A stretch of DNA of 25,223 nucleotides, taken from the NCBI GenBank assembly GCA_011321985.1, contig DROB01000358.1, positions 1 to 25,223 on the forward strand, written 5' to 3'. Of the stretch, positions 15,465 through 24,093 are shown in pieces (position 1 is the first letter of the stretch; each line of letters opens with the position of its first letter). The notes beneath the pieces were generated by a model that was not told where the DNA came from, ran no database searches, and saw nothing but the letters and a program-made list of their open reading frames with translations. The stretch comes from Gammaproteobacteria bacterium (GTDB lineage Bacteria > Pseudomonadota > Gammaproteobacteria > SZUA-229). Made by a program: the position numbers and the translations under genes.

Positions 15465-16589
15465 CTAACCCAGTTGTGGAATCACTGCTCGTCTCAGAGG
15501 TTTTATGGCCAGGAATATCAGAAGAAACGCGCTGAACAGGGAAAGAGCCTCAGGTAACATGGTATTTGCATCACCCATCCTGGCTTCGACCTGCCAGTGT
15601 TGCGTTGTCAGTAACCATTCGAGTAACAAGCCCATAATTAAACTGAGTACCGATAAGCCGGAGAGGTATACCGCTGTCACTTTCAGGCCTAGCTCCTGCT
15701 TCAACAGGGCGAAACTGGCGATATTGGTCGCTGGCCCAACCAGTAAAAAAACCAGTACCGCACCCGGTGATACACCTGCGAGTAACAATCCAGCCGCTAC
15801 CGGAGTCGATGCGACAGCACAGATATACATAGGGACACCGACGACCAGCATCACCAGCATCGCCGTTAACCCCTGCCCCCACTGCGCCAGCCAGTCAGGC
15901 GGGATAAACGTCATCATGATCCCTGCCAATACGATACCGATAAACAGCCATTTCGAAATATCGTCCAGCAGTTCTGCTCCGGCATAAGAGATTACCTGTA
16001 GCAGCTTATTGGCTGCCCGTTCCTTATTATCCGACACTGCGCTCCCGGGGCAGCACCCCCCTTCTACCGGTTCACTGCTCTCTGCACAACAGGAGAGTGC
16101 TTCCTGCTTCTGTGTATCTTTCTCTGACGAACAACAATGCTCGGCCGCCACTTCCGACTTTTTATCTTCTTTCCTTACATCATCACCAGACACGAAAGTG
16201 GTGAGCAAACCTGTCCCTACTGCATTCACCAGTGCTGACACGGGTCGAAAGATAGCCATTACCGGTCCCATCAGCGCGTAGGTGACCGCGACCGAATCGA
16301 TGCTGGTCTCAGGAGTAGAAATAAGAAAAGATACCGTCGCTTCTTTCGACGCACCGGCGCGGTGCAATCCGATCGCAGCAGGAAGCACACCACAGGAACA
16401 CAGCGGTAATGGTGCACCAAATAATGCTGCACGTAATATCGAAGATAAACCGCGCCCCCCCACCCAGCGTCGCATCGTGTTCTCAGAGATAAATAACTTG
16501 ATGATTCCTGCCGTGAGCAGGCCGAGTAATAACCAGAATGCCGTATCGAGGAAAACCAGCCAGATATTATTTAATAGTTCGATAAGCAT
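15465..16589 (-). CDS. SO_0444-family Cu/Zn efflux permease
   Basis: A 374-residue inner-membrane permease of the DUF318/ArsP-like superfamily, with two halves of about four helices each. The first half carries PLCSCGVLP (C64, C66) and STPETSID; the second carries the paired motif YICAVASTPVAAGL. The central cytoplasmic loop contains three Cys pairs (C152-C153, C167-C168, C179-C180) and several His/Glu residues, typical of SO_0444-type Cu/Zn exporters and a likely metal-binding site. Expected role: export of copper or zinc from the cytoplasm. Start: ATG 16589. It faces the sigma-54 activator gene tail to tail and may be part of the same metal or redox locus. No regulator gene is directly upstream. 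Confidence 0.87.
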   Translation of the reverse strand: MLIELLNNIWLVFLDTAFWLLLGLLTAGIIKLFISENTMRRWVGGRGLSSILRAALFGAPLPLCSCGVLPAAIGLHRAGASKEATVSFLISTPETSIDSVAVTYALMGPVMAIFRPVSALVNAVGTGLLTTFVSGDDVRKEDKKSEVAAEHCCSSEKDTQKQEALSCCAESSEPVEGGCCPGSAVSDNKERAANKLLQVISYAGAELLDDISKWLFIGIVLAGIMMTFIPPDWLAQWGQGLTAMLVMLVVGVPMYICAVASTPVAAGLLLAGVSPGAVLVFLLVGPATNIASFALLKQELGLKVTAVYLSGLSVLSLIMGLLLEWLLTTQHWQVEARMGDANTMLPEALSLFSAFLLIFLAIKPLRRAVIPQLG

Positions 16590-16659
16590 GTTAATCTATT
16601 GATCAGTTAGATAAATTAAATGTATAGCCCACTTTACCACGACATTGGCAACAGATAAG

Positions 16660-16680
16660 CAATAAGCCTAAAATAAGCTT
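16660..16680. repeat. ATAAGC direct repeats between divergent genes
   Basis: Three ATAAGC units lie within 23 bases, in the spacer between the exporter and the unknown exported gene. They are possible operator half-sites, with no further support. Confidence 0.3.
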
Positions 16681-16738
16681 CATCCTGTTCATCCCGGCCC
16701 GACACACTGATTCAATCAATGATTATAAAGAGTGAAGC

Positions 16739-17269
16739 ATGTTTAACCTAACCCCTGTCCTGGTCGTCGTAGCAAGCATGCAGGCGGTACAACCACTGAT
16801 CATAAAAAGCCCGGAGCTATCGATGGAGATCACGCCTAGAACACCTGATCAGATGGTCTCTTTCTACGAGGCCCGCGGCTTTCCCAGACCCATGCTCGAT
16901 GTCCTTAGAAAACAGTGCTTCATTACGGTCGGTATTACCAACAACAGTCAACACACTATCTGGATGGACCTGTCAAACTGGACATTTTCTTCGCAGGGGA
17001 AAGTGATTAATCGTGAACATCGCAGTCACTGGAAAAAACGCTGGCAGGCGATGCATATACCATTGAACAAACAATCTACTTTTCGCTGGACACTGATACC
17101 CGAGACACTGGACTATCTCCCTGGTGAACGTGAGGGCGGGAATATCGTACTACCATTCACAGAGGGCCCCATTTCATTCAGTGCCATATTTACCACCGGT
17201 GAGAACAGGCAGGGCAAGAAGCTGACGCTGAGTACTGATAGATTATTTTGCGCGGAGGATGCTCGATGA
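16739..17269 (+). CDS. hypothetical exported protein, coupled to TlpA-like gene
   Basis: A 176-residue protein. The first 20 residues are hydrophobic with no basic residue, so they are a weak signal peptide or membrane anchor. The rest looks beta-rich, with VGITNNSQHTIWMDLSNW and FRWTLIPETLDYLPGE resembling an immunoglobulin-like periplasmic fold. Only two cysteines occur (about C61 and C172). The stop TGA overlaps the next start as ATGA, implying translational coupling with the thioredoxin-like gene. I recognise no family. A periplasmic partner or substrate of the downstream oxidoreductase is one guess. It is divergent from the Cu/Zn exporter. Confidence 0.68.
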   Translation: MFNLTPVLVVVASMQAVQPLIIKSPELSMEITPRTPDQMVSFYEARGFPRPMLDVLRKQCFITVGITNNSQHTIWMDLSNWTFSSQGKVINREHRSHWKKRWQAMHIPLNKQSTFRWTLIPETLDYLPGEREGGNIVLPFTEGPISFSAIFTTGENRQGKKLTLSTDRLFCAEDAR

Positions 17270-17796
17270 TTGACAGGATGAAACCCTTACTTTTCATCAT
17301 CGCTCTCTGCATGACGACACTGGCAGATGCCGCTGACATAAAACTACCATTTGGGATACGCCACTACGAGACAGGTGAAGCACATGACTTCACCCTGCAG
17401 GATATTGATGGAGAAGAATTTCGGCTGAATGATACCCGGGGACAATGGGTTTTCCTGCATTTCTGGGCGAGCTGGTGCGGGCCCTGCCGGAAAGAGATGC
17501 CGACACTACAACAACTGGCAGAGTCTTTCCCGGAGGATGAACTAAAAATAGTCATGGTTAACACAGCAGAAGATGAAGACACTATTTTTACTTTTTTAGC
17601 AGCCATCAACGTCGAGCTAAACAGCCTGATGGATGCTGATGGACTGGTCACCGAAGTCTGGAAACCACGAGGTCTACCGACGACTTTTTTGATCGACCCG
17701 AAAGGTGAAGTCAAATATCAGGCCGTCGGCGGGCGTGAATGGGGAAAACCATCATACATCAATTTTATCAGACAGCTCGTGACCGATAAAGACTGA
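17266..17796 (+). CDS. TlpA-like periplasmic thioredoxin-fold oxidoreductase
   Basis: A 176-residue exported thioredoxin-like protein. A signal peptide covers about 1-22 (cleavage near ADA). The AhpC/TSA-Redoxin-type core holds the active site WCGPC (C71, C74), and a cis-Pro is in RGLPTTF (P138). TlpA/ResA relatives reduce disulfides in apocytochromes c or copper-delivery proteins in the periplasm, which would fit the multiheme cytochrome and metal genes nearby; the actual substrate is unknown. ATG 17266 is chosen because GGAGG lies 7-8 bases upstream and the codon overlaps the previous stop (ATGA). An earlier in-frame start at 17248 would lie before this ribosome site. Confidence 0.88.
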   Translation: MIDRMKPLLFIIALCMTTLADAADIKLPFGIRHYETGEAHDFTLQDIDGEEFRLNDTRGQWVFLHFWASWCGPCRKEMPTLQQLAESFPEDELKIVMVNTAEDEDTIFTFLAAINVELNSLMDADGLVTEVWKPRGLPTTFLIDPKGEVKYQAVGGREWGKPSYINFIRQLVTDKD

Positions 17797-17834
17797 CTTT
17801 TTGAGCATGCTCGTATCCCTTTAGCACACCTCTG

Positions 17835-17860
17835 TTCGCAGAATAAATTCCGCTCCTACA
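17835..17860 (-). repeat. REP-like palindrome, copy 2
   Basis: On the minus strand it reads TGTAGGAGCGGAATTTATTC, then TGCGAA, sharing the AGGAGCGG head with copy 1 at 10391. The stem is GCGGAAT/ATTCTGC. It lies in the spacer between two convergent genes. Confidence 0.55.
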
Positions 17861-17890
17861 GGTGATGTAAAAGAGACTGAAATACCTCTT

Positions 17891-17912
17891 AATAAAAAGA
17901 CCGCCACCGGTC
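17891..17912 (-). terminator. rho-independent terminator of the sensor-regulator operon
   Basis: On the minus strand GACCG-GTGG-CGGTC (17912-17899) is followed by TTTTTATT (to 17891). It lies 20 bases past the response regulator stop. Confidence 0.75.
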
Positions 17913-17932
17913 ATTAGCAGACTTTAAAAAAG

Positions 17933-18556
17933 TTAAGCGACATCACCCGATTCCTTTTCGATATAGATGACCATACGCATGAGATCAGACAGAGATTTGG
18001 CCTCCATCTTCTGCATCACATGTCCCCGGTGAGCCTCGACTGTCGACAACGATATATTTAGATCTGCTGCGATAACCTTATTCCGTTTTCCAGAGGTGAT
18101 AGCATAAAGCACCTCTTTTTCTCTTTTGGTTAGTGTAACGATCTTCTCCCTGATCGCCTCGGTCTTCATGTTTTTTCCACGCTGAATCGAATCGACTTTA
18201 AAAGCACGGTGCACACTGTCCAGTAACTCCTGCTCATTAAAAGGTTTTTCGACAAAGTTAATAGCACCGGCCTGTACAGCCTTCACAGCCATGGGTATAT
18301 CACCGTGACCGCTTATGATAATGACCGGAGGGGCATCACCCATCTCATTCAACTTCTCCTGCAGGTCCAGGCCACTCATCCCAGGCATCCGTACATCCAG
18401 TAAAATACAGCCTTCAAAATCTGTTCGATAACGGCTTAGAAAATCATCAGCCGAATGAAATGCCAGTACATCCAGGCCTACAGACTCCATCAGTAACGTT
18501 ATAGCGCTTCTCACTTCTTCGGCATCATCGATAATGTATACTTTGCAATCATCCAT
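17933..18556 (-). CDS. FixJ/TtrR-type response regulator
   Basis: A 207-residue two-component regulator. The receiver domain covers 1-120, with the acidic pair D10-D11, phospho-acceptor D54 in LLDVRMPG and K104 in FVEKPF. A LuxR/NarL-type helix-turn-helix covers about 140-200 (LTKREKEVL, then NKVIAADLNISLSTVEAHR). The start ATG 18556 has GGAG at 8-9 bases, and the translation opens with the canonical receiver sequence; a longer frame upstream overlaps the kinase gene and is rejected. It follows the kinase by 10 bases and ends at a terminator. Overall architecture and length match TtrR of the tetrathionate-responsive system, but the signal and targets are not shown here. Confidence 0.93.
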   Translation of the reverse strand: MDDCKVYIIDDAEEVRSAITLLMESVGLDVLAFHSADDFLSRYRTDFEGCILLDVRMPGMSGLDLQEKLNEMGDAPPVIIISGHGDIPMAVKAVQAGAINFVEKPFNEQELLDSVHRAFKVDSIQRGKNMKTEAIREKIVTLTKREKEVLYAITSGKRNKVIAADLNISLSTVEAHRGHVMQKMEAKSLSDLMRMVIYIEKESGDVA

Positions 18557-18566
18557 ACCCGATCTC

Positions 18567-20723
18567 CTACAGGTTCGTGGGTAGTGTGAATTTAAAAACA
18601 GCACCCGCTCCTGACGCACTGTCGAGATAAAGGTTACCGCCGTGTTCAGATATAATACCTTCACTGATAGACAATCCCAGCCCCATGCCATCCGGCTTTG
18701 TCGTAACGAAAGGAGTAAACAGGTTTTTGCGCATGGCATCGGTAAACCCGGGTCCGGTATCAGCTATCGTGACCATCGGCATGTGGTCTTCTGTCATCGA
18801 TGTCTGGATCATCAACACCTTTTCTTCGCTGGTATTTTCTGACATGGCCTCTATCGCATTTTTTATCAGATTAAGGATCACCTGGTCTATCTGTATATGC
18901 TGAGCATAAACACGAGGCAACGCATTCTCCAGCTGAATATCTAGCGTGACCGAATCATTCTTCAGGCTATGTCTCACCAGGATCAGCACTTCTTTTATCA
19001 GGTCATTGAGGTTTACCAATGATTTTTCAGGTAGCTCTTTTTTTACAAAATTACGCAATTGCTGGATGATCCCGCCGGCTCTCCTGGCCTGTTTGCTGAT
19101 GATTTCCAGCACATCATTGAGTCTGTCCATATCTATTTTCTGTGACTCTGCCAGACGGATACAGGCATCAGCATTCGTCGCTATCGCCGTCAATGGCTGG
19201 TTCAATTCATGCGCCATACCCGAGGCCATCTCGCCCATCGTGCTCACCCTCGCGACATGGGCGAGTTCTCGCCGATAATTACTGGCGATCTCTTCAGCTT
19301 TCTTGCGTTCACTGATGTCTCTGAATACGACGACACTACCGATCGTCTTACCCGATTCATCCTTGAGCGGGGTGCTGCTGTACTCGACAGGAAAATTCGT
19401 ACCATCACTTTTCCAGAAGACATCATCTTCGACATAACGTGACTTGTTGTCCATAAAAGTCTTATAGACCGGACATTCTTCTTTCGGATGCGGGGCACCA
19501 CTCGCCCGGGTATGATGCAGCAGTTCATGCTGGTTCAGTCCGATTATATTTTGTGCACTCCAGCCGGTAATCCGCTCCATCGCTTTATTGACAAAGGTAG
19601 ACTTTCCCTCCAGATCCACACCGTAGATCCCTTCTCCCACCGAATCGAGTATCAATGAATGTTGTTGCTCAAGACGTTGTTTCGAAATTTTGAGTTCTTT
19701 ATTTAACCGTACCACCAACATCGTCATGGCGACCAGAACGACGATAAAGATCATACTGAACAGGATCCAGTACCGGTATTTTTTAAGCGCATCCATCAGG
19801 GTGAACTGGCCGATATTCTCATAAGGTGGTAACCGCATATCCTTTAATAATTCATGTACCGGCTGATATTCAAGGGGTATGGACCACCTGTCTCTTTGCA
19901 TTACCTCACTTTCACCATCCTGACCTTTGTGCATTTTCATCAAAGCGATAGCGACCCTTTCTGCCAGTTGATTGGGAGTGTGTTGCAGCTTGCTAAAAGG
20001 CCATTCCGGATAGAGTCGGGTACTGTGTTTTTCGGTAAAACCATCACTGGTTTGCTCATTGATGATTTTGAAATCCTCGATATCGATCAGCCCGTTGGCA
20101 TCCATGCTCTCCAGTATCCCGGTACGTATGGTGCCCACATCCGCTTTTCCATTGAGTATAGACATAACAACATTGTCATGGATTCCCCCAAAAGTGATCT
20201 CTGACAGGTCATTCTGCGGATCTATTCCAGCAGCTTTAAGCTCCCTCAGCGCCATCTGGAACCCACCGAGTGATGTCTCGTCGACAGCCATCAAAGATTT
20301 ACCCTTCAGGTCACCAAGATTCTGTATATCCGAACGATTGTTAAGTGTAAAGATAACACCACCAAAAAAATTCACATACCTGTCTTCGATACTGCGGCTC
20401 AAGGTAGCGATGCGAGAGATACGGTGGCGCACTTCCATCACCACATAGATACCCGAATTCACCAGGATGAAGTGAATATTCCTGGATTTGATGCTAGGTT
20501 CGATCTCATCAAAATCCAGAGGAACTATCCTGAACGTTTTATCCGGAATTTTCTGGGTAAGGTATTCAGCGGTCTCGGCCCAGTAAGCCGTAGTTTTATT
20601 ATCACCCCGGTGACTCAGGACACCGATATTGATAACCTCATTGGGCACTGCGAAAGTAACATCTGAAAACAGAAATATCACACAGAGTGGCAATAGCAGA
20701 TAATGGCTGACTCGGATCATCAT
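18567..20723 (-). CDS. TtrS/ThsS-like sensor histidine kinase with PhnD-like periplasmic domain and PAS
   Basis: A 718-residue sensor kinase. A signal sequence is at about 1-25. A PhnD-like periplasmic solute-binding domain covers about 28-300 (INIGVLSHRGD, GKSLMAVDETSLGGF). A membrane helix is at about 318-339. A PAS domain is at about 352-472, ending VVVFRDISERK. HisKA has phospho-acceptor H505 in MAHELNQPLTAI, and the HATPase domain has the N-box LNLIKNAIEA, then DTGPGF and MGLGLSIS. The periplasmic module matches the tetrathionate and thiosulfate sensors TtrS and ThsS, but a PAS domain is added. The ligand could be a sulfur oxyanion or another small anion. Start: ATG 20723. It is transcribed with the response regulator; no reductase genes lie beside it in the window. 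Confidence 0.92.
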   Translation of the reverse strand: MMIRVSHYLLLPLCVIFLFSDVTFAVPNEVINIGVLSHRGDNKTTAYWAETAEYLTQKIPDKTFRIVPLDFDEIEPSIKSRNIHFILVNSGIYVVMEVRHRISRIATLSRSIEDRYVNFFGGVIFTLNNRSDIQNLGDLKGKSLMAVDETSLGGFQMALRELKAAGIDPQNDLSEITFGGIHDNVVMSILNGKADVGTIRTGILESMDANGLIDIEDFKIINEQTSDGFTEKHSTRLYPEWPFSKLQHTPNQLAERVAIALMKMHKGQDGESEVMQRDRWSIPLEYQPVHELLKDMRLPPYENIGQFTLMDALKKYRYWILFSMIFIVVLVAMTMLVVRLNKELKISKQRLEQQHSLILDSVGEGIYGVDLEGKSTFVNKAMERITGWSAQNIIGLNQHELLHHTRASGAPHPKEECPVYKTFMDNKSRYVEDDVFWKSDGTNFPVEYSSTPLKDESGKTIGSVVVFRDISERKKAEEIASNYRRELAHVARVSTMGEMASGMAHELNQPLTAIATNADACIRLAESQKIDMDRLNDVLEIISKQARRAGGIIQQLRNFVKKELPEKSLVNLNDLIKEVLILVRHSLKNDSVTLDIQLENALPRVYAQHIQIDQVILNLIKNAIEAMSENTSEEKVLMIQTSMTEDHMPMVTIADTGPGFTDAMRKNLFTPFVTTKPDGMGLGLSISEGIISEHGGNLYLDSASGAGAVFKFTLPTNL

Positions 20724-20986
20724 TTTGACGATATGCTTCTTCTCTCCAGGCAGGGCCTCAAATAACTGACCCGGGTTTGTTGGTTATTGTTAATAATACC
20801 AATATTCACAGCAATCCCTATTAGTATAAACCACTATTAAATGGTGGTTAGCCGGTATATGAAGCCGAGCTTATCTGGTACAGAATAGCCTCGCTTAAAG
20901 ACGGTAAAGTCCCTTGACCGACACGTAGTGCATGGCCCTGACCGCTGCATGGTCTATGACTGAAGACTATGCCCTGGAAACCTATA

Positions 20987-21148
20987 ATGAATGACACAGT
21001 GATTCTCACTCTATTGCTTCTGGGTTTCACCATAACGCTGACGGGCATCTGTATCCAGTTATTCTCTGGCAGAAATTCGCCTGATGATATCGATGATCCT
21101 GTGGACGAAACCGTAACCCGTTTTGAAGGAGATATACGCGAAAAATAA
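20987..21148 (+). CDS. 53-residue single-pass membrane peptide
   Basis: An ATG at 20987 opens 53 codons to TAA 21146-21148. Residues about 5-26 are a hydrophobic helix and the rest is an acidic tail (DDIDDPVDE). The layout resembles small respiratory-complex or assembly peptides such as CcoS, but the sequence does not match any I recall. The ribosome site is weak, and a TATAAT overlaps the start codon, which argues against it. It is divergent from the sensor kinase gene. A tentative coding call. Confidence 0.42.
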   Translation: MNDTVILTLLLLGFTITLTGICIQLFSGRNSPDDIDDPVDETVTRFEGDIREK

Positions 21149-21685
21149 AAATAACCGTAAGGTGATGACCTGCTATCGCCCCCAGCCCTTAATCGATTCA
21201 GGTCAAAGAAACAGTCATATAAATGCGTTACGAATAACACAGGCACGCTTCTTACATCACCACTTCTCCGACAGTACCTGGACGGTATGACCTAACCGTT
21301 ATATTAAACTTCCGGGTTTTTTTATTCCGATAGATACTATCGCAACCACTCACTTCCGTGAAATGCGCATGGATGCGCGGCAGGGACGCACCTGATAAGG
21401 GCTACGACCAAACATACCAGGTGACCTTTCTATCATCTAATCTCACTGTTGAATCTGGTCAATTATCGCCAGGTGTGGATCGTATATTATTCCTGCACGA
21501 AGCCGAAAGGCAGCTTCCGACGAAAAGCGGACTAAGGGCTTTAAAAATATCTTGCCGCGAAGGATGCGAAAAACAACTTTTAGCTGCAAGTCCGCTTATG
21601 GCCGGTAGCGGTCTTTTAGTCAAAAGTGGTAGTTACCCGCGATGTCTGTACGATCATATTCAGGTTGTTACAAATGATATGATTT
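21149..21685. other. long intergenic region with one repeat element
   Basis: No convincing gene. A 127-codon frame on the plus strand reads through the repeat at 21525 and has no ribosome site or recognisable protein features, so it is not called. The rest is unremarkable in composition. Confidence 0.5.
21525..21632. repeat. CGCGAAGG-type repeat element, uninterrupted copy
   Basis: AAGCGGACT (21525-21533) is exactly inverted as AGTCCGCTT (21589-21597). Between them lies TTGCCGCGAAGGATGCG (21552-21568), also present at 13307. The tail ATGGCCGGTAGCGGTC (21598-21613) matches 13495 onward. This copy lacks the extra palindromic segment carried by the 13294 copy. Confidence 0.6.
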
Positions 21686-22687
21686 CTAGAAGACCATCTC
21701 CAGAAATCGTTCTATCGTCGACCTGTCAGGTCGGCTATTGATCTCATAACTGACATGCGAATCAATATCCTCTTCCATCAAGTTTCTGTCCATTCCTATC
21801 CCCCACATCGATTTGATCTGGTTGGGTAAAAAAGAATAGCGTACGTCCATAATAAAGTTTTTATCATGTGGACTAACCGCCAGGAAGTCATCAGAGAACC
21901 AGCGAAAACGCTCGATATCCCTCCTCTGCTGAGCATCATCCAGCAGCCAGGGATAATCATATTCGACATTCAGTTTTCTGATCGAAGTACCCATGATGTA
22001 TCGTGTATCGAACACCAGTTTTACCGCATCGACATAATAACGGCCATCATATTCATAGATGAGTTTCCACACATGTCGATTGGCAAAGCTCGGTTTTATA
22101 TGCATACGCTCGATCCGGTGCCCCCGTTGTTGCGCGAGATGATAAATCGCTTCTTCTGCACGATACTTCTGTACCAGACCCAGGCATAAAAAAATGACCG
22201 CATAGATAAAACCCATCTGCGCATAACGCGCATTTTTTTTATAAGCCGCTAGCACGACCAGCACGATGACCGGCAGGGTAAATAAGGGATCAATGATCGA
22301 CACAGTGTTCCACGCCACCCTCAGGTCGGAGAAAGGCCAGAATAGCTGTGTGCCGTAAGAGGTACAGGCATCTAGAAGGCCATGTGTTGCATAGCCTAGA
22401 AAAGAGAACAGATAAACCTGCCGGAAAGATAATTTTTTTCTTGCAAAGGGATAAAAAGCCAGGGCACACAACAGAGCCCCGAACGGGATAAAGGCCAACG
22501 AGTGCGTAAACTGCCGGTGAAATTCCAGAAATAACAAGGGATCGCCTGCCGAACGGATAAGGATATCCAGGTCAGGTGCCATGCCTGCAAGCGCACCTAT
22601 AACTAAAGCACTAAACTGTTTCGGTTTATCTCCTGCAAAGGATTGGGACAAACTTGCACCGAAGGCGGCCTGTGATATGGGGTCCAT
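21686..22687 (-). CDS. YdjM-like membrane protein (DUF457 / putative metal-dependent hydrolase)
   Basis: A 333-residue protein. The N-terminal half resembles YdjM/YfhO-type DUF457 proteins: MDPISQAAFGA, then GMAPDLDIL with the Asp pair, the HRQFTHS segment (HxxxTHS) and GYATHGLLDACTSYG, which supply the conserved His/Asp residues. About four hydrophobic segments are seen up to residue 190. The C-terminal 140 residues are soluble and rich in aromatic and charged residues. Function is unproven; a metal-dependent hydrolase activity is predicted for the family. Escherichia coli ydjM is SOS-regulated, but no LexA box is seen here. Start ATG 22687 sits beside the second AAGT-rich repeat. Confidence 0.85.
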   Translation of the reverse strand: MDPISQAAFGASLSQSFAGDKPKQFSALVIGALAGMAPDLDILIRSAGDPLLFLEFHRQFTHSLAFIPFGALLCALAFYPFARKKLSFRQVYLFSFLGYATHGLLDACTSYGTQLFWPFSDLRVAWNTVSIIDPLFTLPVIVLVVLAAYKKNARYAQMGFIYAVIFLCLGLVQKYRAEEAIYHLAQQRGHRIERMHIKPSFANRHVWKLIYEYDGRYYVDAVKLVFDTRYIMGTSIRKLNVEYDYPWLLDDAQQRRDIERFRWFSDDFLAVSPHDKNFIMDVRYSFLPNQIKSMWGIGMDRNLMEEDIDSHVSYEINSRPDRSTIERFLEMVF

Positions 22688-22700
22688 TCATTTGAATCTC

Positions 22701-22761
22701 AGTTGGAAGTCGTACGTTTTAAGTTAAAAGCAACAAACTTGCAACTTTAAACTTGTAACTT
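22701..22761. repeat. AAGT-rich inverted repeat, copy 2 (between YdjM-like gene and DUF2788)
   Basis: AGTTGGAAGTCGTACG on the left faces ACTTGCAACTTTAAAC and TTGTAACTT on the right. The right half is nearly the same as in copy 1 at 11692. It starts 13 bases before the start of the minus-strand gene and precedes a plus-strand gene, the same arrangement as copy 1. Confidence 0.65.
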
Positions 22762-22846
22762 ATCACCGACCCTATACCAAATTGACTATATAGAACAGTA
22801 TATAAGACAACTATAATATAGCCTTTTACAGGAACTGTCTCCCGTC

Positions 22847-23062
22847 ATGACTGAAAAAGAATTTACCGAAATATCATTAACACTTGGCCTGACATTTGGC
22901 ATCAGCTACATGTTATTTATCGTCTACAAGCTGGCAGAAGAATCCAGAGCGGGTCGCTACGGCACGATGGTCTTGTTTGTGGGTCTTGGACTGGGTATTT
23001 TTGGTTTTGCGGCAAAATATGTCATCAAACTGTATCTTGCCAATCAACTGGGGAGCCTCTGA
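22847..23062 (+). CDS. DUF2788 small membrane protein
   Basis: A 71-residue protein with two hydrophobic helices (about 10-27 and 40-65) joined by the conserved KLAEESRAGRYGT loop. Length, layout and this loop match DUF2788 proteins of gammaproteobacteria, whose function is unknown. ATG 22847 has only a weak ribosome site. A TATAAT at 22812-22817 may be its -10, but no well-spaced -35 was found. It converges with the oxidoreductase gene, 16 bases apart. Confidence 0.88.
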   Translation: MTEKEFTEISLTLGLTFGISYMLFIVYKLAEESRAGRYGTMVLFVGLGLGIFGFAAKYVIKLYLANQLGSL

Positions 23063-23078
23063 ATAAGTCTGCTTTATT

Positions 23079-24056
23079 CTAGAGAGTAACCACAATTTTA
23101 CCGCACGCCAGATTGCTCTCGGCCAGTTCATGTGCTCGACCGACTTCATCAAAAGCAAATATTCTTACGGGTTTAATTTTATAATAACCTTTTTCAGCAT
23201 CATTGATTAACTGTTGCATGGGCACGTTGGACAGTGGGTAATCCTTTGTCCCAAACATGAAGCTGGCAAAGAAATTCAAGTTTACAGATGGCGGCATATC
23301 TCGCAATGGGTTAAACAGGACAGGATCACCACCACCTAAAAATCCCGCATTACACACGATCCCGTCTTTTTTCACCATTTTCATTGAATCAAACAGAGTC
23401 GTATTTCCAACAATATCCATTACACTGTCGATTCCGTTCAGGTATTCTTTACGCAAATGTTCACTAAGATTTTCACGTTCCAGAAACACTTTTTTACAAC
23501 CCAGTTTCTTTAAAAACAATGAATTCTCACCGGATCGCGTCGAAGAAATCACTGTAACATGGTCTGTATTTGATGCTATATTTATTGCTGCCTGACCTAA
23601 TGCGGATGTCCCTCCTCGAATAAACAGGGTATCACCGGCCTTCATCTTCATGTTCTCATACAGACAACTCCATGCTGTGGCATAGGATTCTGGAATAGCA
23701 GCCAGGTCAGCCCAACTTAATGACGTTTCGACTGGAAAGACATTGCTCGATGGCACGCAGGTAAATTCAGCATAACTGCCGTTTCGTTCACGTCCCATAC
23801 CTCCCATAATGGCGACTACTTTTTGCCCTTTCTGATATAGACCTGAAGGATCGTTTTCTATCATACCAACACACTCGATCCCACTGACCCGTGCGACCTC
23901 GCCCCATAAACCCTGACGCATGTATAGCTCTGCCCGGTTAATACCAAATGCTTTGATCCGGATCAGAATCTCATCCTTCTCTGGTACAGGTACCGGTATT
24001 TCTCTCTGCTCCAACTGGTCTACATCACCATATTGTTTAATAACGATCGCTTTCAT
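23079..24056 (-). CDS. zinc-independent MDR-family oxidoreductase (quinone-reductase-like)
   Basis: A 325-residue medium-chain dehydrogenase/reductase. The N-terminal GroES-like domain begins MKAIVIKQYGDVDQ, with the conserved FGINRAELYMRQG. The cofactor-binding region has GDTLFIRGGTSALGQAA in place of the usual AxxGxxG, indicating NADPH binding. There are no structural-zinc cysteines, so it is of the quinone-reductase/zeta-crystallin branch. The substrate is unknown. ATG 24056 is preferred to ATG 24062 because AAAGAG stands at a workable distance from 24056. It is divergent from a LysR regulator across 92-98 bases, the classic arrangement of a LysR-controlled gene. Confidence 0.88.
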   Translation of the reverse strand: MKAIVIKQYGDVDQLEQREIPVPVPEKDEILIRIKAFGINRAELYMRQGLWGEVARVSGIECVGMIENDPSGLYQKGQKVVAIMGGMGRERNGSYAEFTCVPSSNVFPVETSLSWADLAAIPESYATAWSCLYENMKMKAGDTLFIRGGTSALGQAAINIASNTDHVTVISSTRSGENSLFLKKLGCKKVFLERENLSEHLRKEYLNGIDSVMDIVGNTTLFDSMKMVKKDGIVCNAGFLGGGDPVLFNPLRDMPPSVNLNFFASFMFGTKDYPLSNVPMQQLINDAEKGYYKIKPVRIFAFDEVGRAHELAESNLACGKIVVTL

Positions 24057-24093
24057 ATTCATCTCTTTGCTAATGTTGTGAGCATGATAATAG

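Noticed and set aside
18557..18739. N-terminal extension of the response regulator
   Set aside because: It would overlap the kinase gene out of frame; ATG 18556 has a good ribosome site and starts the canonical receiver sequence.
20848..21246. 132-codon minus-strand frame upstream of the sensor kinase
   Set aside because: No start signals or domain-like features; it runs antisense to the better-supported small membrane peptide.
21358..21741. 127-codon plus-strand frame across the repeat element
   Set aside because: Reads through the CGCGAAGG repeat, has irregular composition and overlaps the end of the YdjM-like gene.
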